DNA of 64,000 nt from Metarhizium brunneum. Taxonomy: Eukaryota; Ascomycota; Sordariomycetes; Hypocreales; Clavicipitaceae. Shown piece after piece: positions 55,571 to 64,000 of the stretch (positions within the stretch are counted from its first letter, which is position 1; every line of letters starts with the position of its first letter). The stretch is taken from the NCBI RefSeq assembly GCF_013426205.1, contig NC_089424.1, positions 4,092,001 through 4,156,000 of the forward strand, in the 5' to 3' direction. The notes under the pieces were generated by a model that had not been told where the DNA came from, ran no database searches, and saw nothing but the letters and a program-made list of their open reading frames with translations. Both the position numbers and the translations under genes were made by a program.

Positions 55571-56550
55571 TCACACCAGCAGCACCCTGTGACGACGTTA
55601 GATTCATATATCATCTTTCAACATGCACATAACTTACGCATTGACGCAACCGTCATTCTCAGGGTCATCTATAACGGTTCAAATTAGCCAGAAAAACTAG
55701 AGATTGTGGATCGCGGTAAAAGGGGGGATTCGTAGTACTCACTCGTGATTTGCGCATACCGACCCCAAATAACCTTGCCGGATGCGGTCGTCAAACCCAG
55801 TTCGCTCGTGTTGACCTCAATAACACACCCTTTTGTCAGGACACCGAGCCGGGTGTACAGCGGGTTCGACGGGTTCTTCTTCACGCTCAGAATTGGGGCC
55901 TTGATGGTGACGGCCAGCTCCGGATGGCTGACGTGGGCTGTCCTTTGTCTCAACCCGGACGGCCTGATGAACCTCTCCATTTTCGGGTTCTGCCTTGTGA
56001 ACCCCTCGCCGACAAACGTAGGCTTCGTAATCATCCTCTTCCACGACTTCTTTTTCGTCTTCTTTCCTGTCGTAACCATGCGGAACATTTCTTCCTCCGA
56101 GATGCCACGCACCTTGGGCAAAGGAACCGAATATCGTGCCGACTTCTCGGCTCTGCGCTGCTTGATGGAGCTTGATAAAGCTTTGGCGGAGCGAGGGTCG
56201 TTCTGGCGGTCTACAAGGTAGTTGGGCACGGGCTCTGAGGGTAGGGATGATGGGTCGTCTGATTTGATATTGCGCTCCTCGCGCACCTTGATCTTCTTCC
56301 GCATCTGGATATTCTCGACTCGCCTGGCCTCCTGCATCATCTTGGCCCTGTGGCCTCGCAAGTTCTGGGCATCGTATGACCGTCTGTGACTCTCACGCGC
56401 GAGAAGCTTGCGGACTCTCTCCTGGGTGTCGAGGATATTGCTCTTGTCAGCTTGGATTGTGTGAAGGCGGAAGTGGTAAAACTGGATGATTTCAGCATAA
56501 CGCTGGCCATGCAGCTTACGCCACCTCTCCATATACTCATTTTAAGGCAT
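55571..56550 (-). pseudogene. Divergent NSA2 copy with a stop at codon 3
   Basis: NSA2 is a nuclear 60S ribosome-assembly factor of about 260 residues. Here the body is conserved ([81 protein letters not shown]) and the ending is intact across two introns (55742-55669 and 55637-55587), giving the family terminus DGCVNAVLLV. But the start reads ATG CCT TAA where MPQNEYMERW is expected, so Gln 3 is a stop. Translation could restart at Met 7 (56532), giving 278 residues. A 21-25 residue insertion after LHGQR has the look of an unspliced intron that stays open. The copy is more diverged than a housekeeping NSA2 should be, so another functional copy probably exists elsewhere. Confidence 0.75.
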
Positions 56551-57479
56551 CTTTCCTCCTTAAACACGCTCTCATGTCGGTCGCTACTGAACAACCGAAT
56601 AAGGATCGATCATAATTTTCGACTTCAGTACGAAGTCGGGTGCATGCTAATCCAGTCTCCACTTTCCTTCAGCCAACCAGGACCTCGGACTTGGAACAAA
56701 TGTGGGGCCCGCTGTCCTTCATCACGTAGGGTAAGAAGGCACTTTTCAATTAAGTCTGGTGTCAATCAATCTGATACTGTATTGTCAACGGTCCCTCTCT
56801 AGTCTTGCCGTGAAGCTGAGCCGAAAAGGTCGATCGCTCGGGTTGGCGTAGCCTAATGCTACACATGCCGCGAAACAGCCTATAAACATAATCAGGAAGA
56901 ACTTAAAGTGTAAAGCTCAAGGAACTGAAACCTATCCGCCATCGCCGCAAGAATGCAGATGTCTCACCAGTTGGCGCGTGCTCAACTTATTGACAACGCC
57001 AAATTGCTCTGTCTACAGTTGCCACACAACATCCGTTTATAAACTACAATAAATAAACGTTGGGGCACCGTATGTGTGAGTGTTCTGTTCTGACCACCAC
57101 CACATGGCAAGCCAGTGACCAAATCCATAGTTGACTTGGTCTTGAATTGAAGCTTCATGCAGGGTCGATGGAGACCTTTATATGTCTCCACGCAAGATAT
57201 CTACAGCTGCTCAATAAGACATGGTAACGCTACTGCTAAGCTGATTGCTAGATAGTGACGGTACGAGTGCCGTATCTCCAGATCAACCTTGGCACGGTTA
57301 GTCTTTCTCCGCTTGATAGTCGAGAAATCTTGCCTGTTCGTCAACCTGGTAGATGCCACTGTTTTTGAGCAAGCCCGCTGACAGCCTACCTGGCCAGAAA
57401 CGTCAGTACAGCCAGTGCCATAGCATCCATCTCAGTGCGGAGAGTCGACCAGACTAGGGTGTAAAAACTCCACGGGTAC
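56551..57479. other. Intergenic up to the AT-rich block
   Basis: No gene recognised. Confidence 0.45.
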
Positions 57480-60400
57480 CCGGTGTGGGTAGTTTATTTG
57501 TGGGTTCTGGGTAGTATTAGGTAGTAAATATAAACCTAAATAGATTTATAGGAAAAAAGAGGGTACTTATAACTATTTATTAGTATAATTAGGTATTTTT
57601 AGGTACCTAAATAGGACTTATATAACTTACTTTTTTTATATTAAATTTTATTAATTATTTTTATTAATTAAATATTTATTTTACTTTATTTAATACTTAT
57701 ATAAATATTAACTTTAAACCTTTATTATTAATATTTTATTAGAGTTTATTAATATATATTTTATCTCTTAATTTTAAGAATAATTATAATATTATAATAA
57801 GAATTATTATTACTTAATAATTAACATATATAATATAATAAGTAATATTACTTAAAAGTTATTTAAAATAATAAGAGTATATAATTTAAAACTTTATATT
57901 TATAATAATTAATTATAATAATTATTTTATTATATTTTTTTTATTATAATAACTCTTTTTTAACTAATTAAATATTCCTTTTAACTTATATATATAATAT
58001 AATAAATATTATATACTTTTTATATTATTTTTTTTATAACTATTTTAAGCTAATATTAAATTAGCTAGGTAAAATCCTTTTAGTATAAAACTTATTAAGG
58101 CTAGACTTAAACTTAATAATTAGGTATTAATTTTATCCCTAAAACGCGTAATAATAATTAATATATTAGGTATATAAAAATAAGTACTATTTTTATTTAA
58201 GTTATTTTATACCTTAAAGTTTATACTCTGGTTAGGTTTTTAATATCTAGCCCTAATAATTAGGCTAAAAAGCTTTAATATATTTTTAAGAGGTAATAAT
58301 ATATTATTAGGTATAATTAATAAAAAATAAAAGTTACTTAAAACTTAACTTAAAATATTAAAGCTTTTTAGTTATTATATATTTAGCTTATTTTTCTTAA
58401 GTTAATTTATATATTAAGTAAGTAGTTTTTTATTTATATTATAATTAGCTTAAACTAAGTAATAAATATAAGATAAATATCTATATTAATATTATATTTA
58501 TTTAATAAAAAATAGCTTATATTATTAGGCTTTTTTAGTATATTTAAGTATTTAAGCGCTTTTTATAGCTTATATAAGTGTTATTTTTATATTATTACTA
58601 GGATATTAATATCTAAGAAATAGTTTTTTAATAATAATAGCTACTAACTACTTTTATAACTATAAATTAATATAAAAAAATAGTTTATTAATATATTAGT
58701 TAATAAATAATACTAATTAAAGCTATTAATATTATAATAAATACTCTAAAAGCGCTCTAGTAGTATATTACCTAGCTAAATAGCAAGGTAATTTTACGCT
58801 ATTCTTAAGATGTCTTAATATAATAGTTACTTTAAGATTTATTACTAAAAGCTATAAAAATCCTCTAATATATTCTGATATTTACAGAAAAAAGCCTAAT
58901 AAATAGTATAAAAATACTCAGGGTTTACTGCTTTTATTTATAAAATATAATATTATTAGTAAAAATAATTACTAAAAATAATTACTAAAAATTATAATAC
59001 TTTTTAAGGGCTAGAATTAAAGACCTTTATAAATAACTTGCTTATAATAAATAATTATTAATTAGTTTTATTATAACTTTAGTAGTATATTTTAATATAC
59101 TTTTATGTAAATACCTTTTAGTAATATAACTTAATTTTATTGCTTGATTTTCTAGGAAATAATAAGCTTAAATGCGCCTAATAGCACTAATTAGTATACT
59201 TAGTACTAACCGGGGTAAGTAAAGCTATAATAGTATATATATTTTTATCTTTGTGTAAAAGAGTATTATACTTACTAGCCTTCTTTTTTATATTAAGTAT
59301 TACCTATTATAAAATTATACGTAAAGCTTTAGGTATACTAGGATCTTATATATTATTTTAACTTTATAGAGCCTCTTAAATAAAAGCAAGATATTAATAT
59401 ATAAATTATATTATATTTTAAGAGTCTAATAATATTAGTTTGTTATTATAACTTATAAAATTTATAAGCTATAAAAAAATCGCGCTAATATTAATAAGAT
59501 AGCTTACTTATTTCTAATTATTAATACTAAATTTCCCCTCTTAAAAGGTTATATTAGTATTAAGGAATATATTAATTAATTAGTAAAGTTTATAAGCTTA
59601 TAATAGTATTAAAGTAATTAAATTCTATTAGGTAGTAATATTATGTATTAGCTATAATAAAGCGCGCCTTAAGCGTAAATTATATTATATATTTATAAAA
59701 GCTACTTATACTTTATTACTCTAAGAAAAATATAAGGTAAAGTTTTAAATTTATAAAAATATTAATATAAATAATTAGTATAAATACTAGTTTTATAATA
59801 ATATAATAAATAAAAGTATAAATAAATACCTTAAAAATAATAACTAATACTAAGTTAATATATATTTTACTTATACTTTTAATAATATCTTAAAAATAAC
59901 TCTTAAAGTTATTATTAAATTTAATAACTTTCTTTATTTTAAGCTTATAAGTATTATTCTAATAATATATACTCTTCTTAATTACTATTATTTTAATAGT
60001 ATATATAACCTTTTTAATAATAAAATTTAAAATATATATAATATAATAAATAAAATAGATTTTAGGTTATTATTATTTAAAGGGAATATACTAGAAAATA
60101 GCTTTATAAAAGCGCTTTAGCTTAAGGTAAAAGCTATTATTACCTATAATAAATCTAACTTTTTTTAATAAGTAATATAGTTATAAATTATTTTATTAAA
60201 GGCAGCAAATAATCTCTTAGTTTTACCTTTTTCCTAATATATTATTAAATATATTAATTAAACTAATAGTAATTATTTAAAAATTCCACTTTATATTAAT
60301 AAAGTAGTATAATATATTAAGTATAGTTTAGGTTTAAGTATTTTTAGTTTAATTATTAATTATTAATAATATTTATAATCCTTTTATAATATATTATAAA

Positions 60401-63400
60401 AGGCCTTACTAAATAAATATAATATAGTTATAAATATATTTTATTATTAATAAAATATTAAGAATTATAATACTTAGGTAAAAAAATTTAAGAATATTAT
60501 TAAAAGCTAGATTTATAATAATATTAGCAGCTAAGTATATTTAAGTAATAAAAATTAATAACTTCTTTTATATTTACTAGCGTTATTCTAGTATTTTAAC
60601 CTATAAGTTAATTAGTAAAATTAATATATATAAATTGTATATTACTTACTTTATAATTTTATATTATATTATTTAAAGGGTTTATTAAGTAGTTAGTTCT
60701 ATAAAATCTAGCTCTAATAATATATTTTAATATAGTAGATATACTATTATTAGCTTAGAAAGTAAATAAGTAAATAAGTATATTATAATAATAATTATAT
60801 ATTACTTTTAATATACTATCTAATTACTATATACTTTATATAAAGGAGTCTTATATAGTAAACTAGTAAGAGGATTAAAATATTTTCCTTATAGCTAAGC
60901 TTAATAATAAGCTTAATAAACTAGTAATTATATTTTATTAATAGAATTTAGTTATTAACTATTAAGTTATAAAGTTTAATTACTAAGTAGTATTTTTTAT
61001 ATTATATAAAAAATAATTAGTATTAGTAATCCGCTCTAAATTAATATCTAAAAAGTTATTTTTTAGTAATAAAAAAGGAGATAATAATAAATCCTAAATA
61101 TTATTTTTAAGATTTAATTTTATAGTAATATAAAAGTAAAAATAACTAAGAAAAAATAATAAAAAAAGGTTTAAAATTATAGCTAAAGCTAAAAAAGAGG
61201 ATAAATAAAAATAATATATAAAATTCTAGCTAAGTAGGATTAAGTATATAACTTATAATAAGGTAATTAATAAGTTTTTTTATAAAATTTTTTTCTAGGT
61301 ATAAGCGTTTATTTTTTATTTTTTCTTACTTTTTATTTATTAAATATAAGATAATAATTTTAAGTTTATAAGTATTAGCTAGCTAGTATTATATATAAGT
61401 AAGTATTATACTATAATTATAAAGCAAAAAACTAAAATATCCTGCTATATAATAAGATTAAAGTTAACGCTAAACTATAAAACCTACTAATAGCAGCCAG
61501 GAAGTAAATAAAGTATTAATAATTCTACCTTATATATTTATTAAATAAATAAATATTAATGTTTTTTTTTCTTATAAGACTTATATTAAAACTCTTTAAA
61601 AAGGCGTATTAAAAAACTAGTATTATAGCTAAGTTTATTTTAGTATATTATTAGGAGAATTATATACTTAATTAATCCTATAATAAAGTTACTAGTAATA
61701 ATAATATATATAATTTATAATATACTAGAATTATATAATATAGTAATTATTACTTATATAATTAAGTTAAATTTTTAGTAATAAGTAGCTTAAAAAAGGG
61801 AAAAAAATACTATTATTATATATAATTTACTATATTATGCTATTGCCTTATAAGATAATATAAATCTATATATTATTAGGTTTATATTATTAAAAAGCTA
61901 AGCTACTAATTAGTTATTAAAATTAATTAATAAAAATATACCTGTAATTTATTTATTATCCTTAAGTTTTTTATACTAAAATATTACTAAGAATTTATAA
62001 AACTTCTGGCTTTAAATTAATATTTAGAATATCTTTTTAATTAAATTTTTTAAGTATCTAGTACTTTATATCTTTTAGTCCTTTTAAGAGCTACTTAAAG
62101 CTCTTAAATATACTAATAATTTGGTTATTAAATATAATAGACTAAAAATAAGCTAAACTAGGTAAGTTCTTTTACTTAGGGGATATAATAAGCTAAGATA
62201 TATTAGGGTTGTATATATAACCCTAGCTATAAAGATTATAAATTATATTAATTTTACTTAGCTGCTAATATAAATAAAACAAGTAATTAACCTATATATA
62301 TTATTTAACTAAGAACTTCTAATAAATTCTATAATATTACTTAAACGCGGTTAGTAAAAATAATTATAATAATTAATTACTAAAAAGGCATTTTACTATA
62401 CTTTATAATAGTAACTTAGCTTATATAGTAATATTTTATAATATAAGTAAGTAATAAAGTACTAAACTAATAACTTTATTACACTAAATACCTTTAAAGT
62501 ATTAAGCTATAAAAGGTATATAAAACTAATAATATTAAATATTTATTTAGTATTTAATATAAAGAAAAACTTATATAATATTAAACTATTTATACTTTAA
62601 AACAATAATTTCTTTTTTTATAATTAAGTAGGTATATATAAAATTACTGAATTTTAAACCAGATTATCTCTAGTATTTTAGTAACTAAATTATATATAAA
62701 ATTAAATATAATATAATTATTATATTAAAATAATATTAGTAAAATTAATTAATAAAATAATATAAATAAAACTTATTATAATTTTTTTGTTTTAAATATC
62801 TTAGATACTTTTATTTTTATATTTAATCCCTATTACTAAAAGGGCTTTATTAGGATTTTATATTATATTTACACGTTTTATATTCTTATTATTAATTTTC
62901 TTTTAATCTAGATTCTTATTATTTTTGATTAATATTAACTTAATAAGTATTATAATATAGCTTTAATTTAAATATAATTACTTTTTTATATTATATTAAT
63001 TAATATAAATAATTATTATAATTAAGTAATACTTATTATTTTACTTTTATATATTACTTAACTTTTTTTTAAGAGTATTATATATTTTTTTATAGCTTAC
63101 TTATACTTTATAATATTATATAATTTTTTTAATTTATAATATTACTTAGCTTATATAGTATTTTACTTATTTTTTTATTTATATTTAGTAAAGGTTAACT
63201 ATACTTAATATTTTCTTGCTTACTTTATATATATATTTTCTAAAAGCTTAAACTTAGCTTTATACTTTTTATTACTTAAACTAAGAGGCTGGCTTAATAA
63301 GTAAAAATAATTAGTATAATTATATATATATTTTTATAAAATATACTAGAACTTATTATAACTATAATACTAAACTAGTATAATATTATACTAAAAAAAA

Positions 63401-64000
63401 CCCTAAAATAAGGGATTTATATACCTATAAGTATAATTACTAAAAATAATTAATAAAATCCATAAAAAATATATAAAAAAATATACTTAAAGTAATAAAT
63501 AATATATAAAAAAGTTATAATATATAAATTCTAAAGGCAAGTAAATATAAGTATAAAGTAACTTAATTACTCTACCTAGACCTACTTTGCCTTACTTTTT
63601 ATAGCTATAATTAGGTGTATAATTTTCTTGTTACTTATTTTTTTTAGCGCCTTACTTTTTTTATAATTATTATTAGGTATAAAGTTTTTCTTGCTATTAA
63701 TTTTTTTTTTCCTCTCCTTATTATACTTTCTTACTTATAATTACCTTTTTTTACTAGTTATTTTTATTACTTAATATTTCCTGCTTATAACCGCTATTTT
63801 TACTAGTTATTTTTACTATTTAATTTTACTAATTATATTATTATAAGCGGAAATATAATAATAATATAAAAATACCTAAGGTTCTTAGTTAAGAGGCTAC
63901 CTAGTATAACTAATAAGACCGCTACTTAAAATACATGTTACTTTAAACCTAATAATAAATAAATATAATTACTATAAATAATTATTATAATACTAATATT
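57480..64000. repeat. 6.5 kb AT-rich block, RIP-type
   Basis: From about 57480 to the end of the window the sequence is almost only A and T, with dense TA steps (TTAATA, TATTAT, TAGCTA), very few CG or CA, and stops in every frame. A sharp edge follows normal-GC sequence. This is the hallmark of repeat-induced point mutation of transposon DNA, so it is probably a cluster of dead elements or a centromere-like or heterochromatic block. No element ends or domains can be read. Confidence 0.85.

Noticed and set aside
57480..64000. Mitochondrial DNA insert
   Set aside because: AT content would fit, but no mitochondrial gene, tRNA or GC cluster is visible, and the TA-rich, CA-poor pattern fits RIP better.

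Overview
The window is nuclear DNA of a filamentous ascomycete. The evidence is short 50-85 bp introns with fungal CTAAC/CTGAC branch sites, the fungal-only histone acetyltransferase Rtt109, an NSA2 homologue, LTR-element relics carrying C-to-T changes, and a 6.5 kb AT-only block typical of RIP-mutated repeats. The secreted protein set (an LT-A-type ADP-ribosyltransferase toxin, a second ART-like protein, a subtilase, an M35 protease, DPP IV and small secreted proteins) points to an insect- or nematode-associated Hypocreales such as Metarhizium or Pochonia relatives. That placement is inference from gene content, not from any search.

Layout. 1-7.4 kb: decayed coding relic, a Cys-rich secreted repeat protein (2197-3248, minus) and a long ART-like secreted protein (4743-6872). 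7.4-9.1 kb: a minus-strand gene broken by two LTR-element insertions, each with an exact 5 bp target duplication. 9.7-16 kb: Baeyer-Villiger monooxygenase, Rtt109, a D-2-hydroxyacid dehydrogenase and a small secreted protein resembling the bacterial WXG100 fold. 16.8-19.5 kb: a solo LTR and a beta/gamma-crystallin-like small secreted protein. 20.7-32 kb: DPP IV, a zinc alcohol dehydrogenase, a frameshifted amidase, a secreted metallo-beta-lactamase-fold protein and a polytopic membrane protein. 33.7-41 kb: subtilase, fatty-acid-hydroxylase family protein, DUF2306-like membrane protein. 41-45.7 kb: relics, LTR copies and an AT-rich block. 45.8-53.6 kb: M35 protease, a 4.4 kb gene-poor stretch and the enterotoxin-A-like gene. 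55.6-56.6 kb: a divergent NSA2 copy with a stop at codon 3. 57.5-64 kb: RIP-type AT-rich sequence with no genes.

How it fits together. Housekeeping genes (Rtt109, D-2-HDH, ADH, DPP IV, FAH) alternate with secreted, rapidly evolving genes and repeat relics. The secreted genes share a core-promoter string TATAAATAC about 100-140 bp upstream of three start codons. The stand-alone crystallin-like protein and the C-terminal half of the toxin share the same module pattern. Six of about 31 introns that I could place use GC-AG rather than GT-AG ends. No operons, CRISPR arrays, rRNA or convincing tRNA genes were seen. Exon models were built by eye from frame, splice sites and remembered family motifs; none has been checked by alignment.
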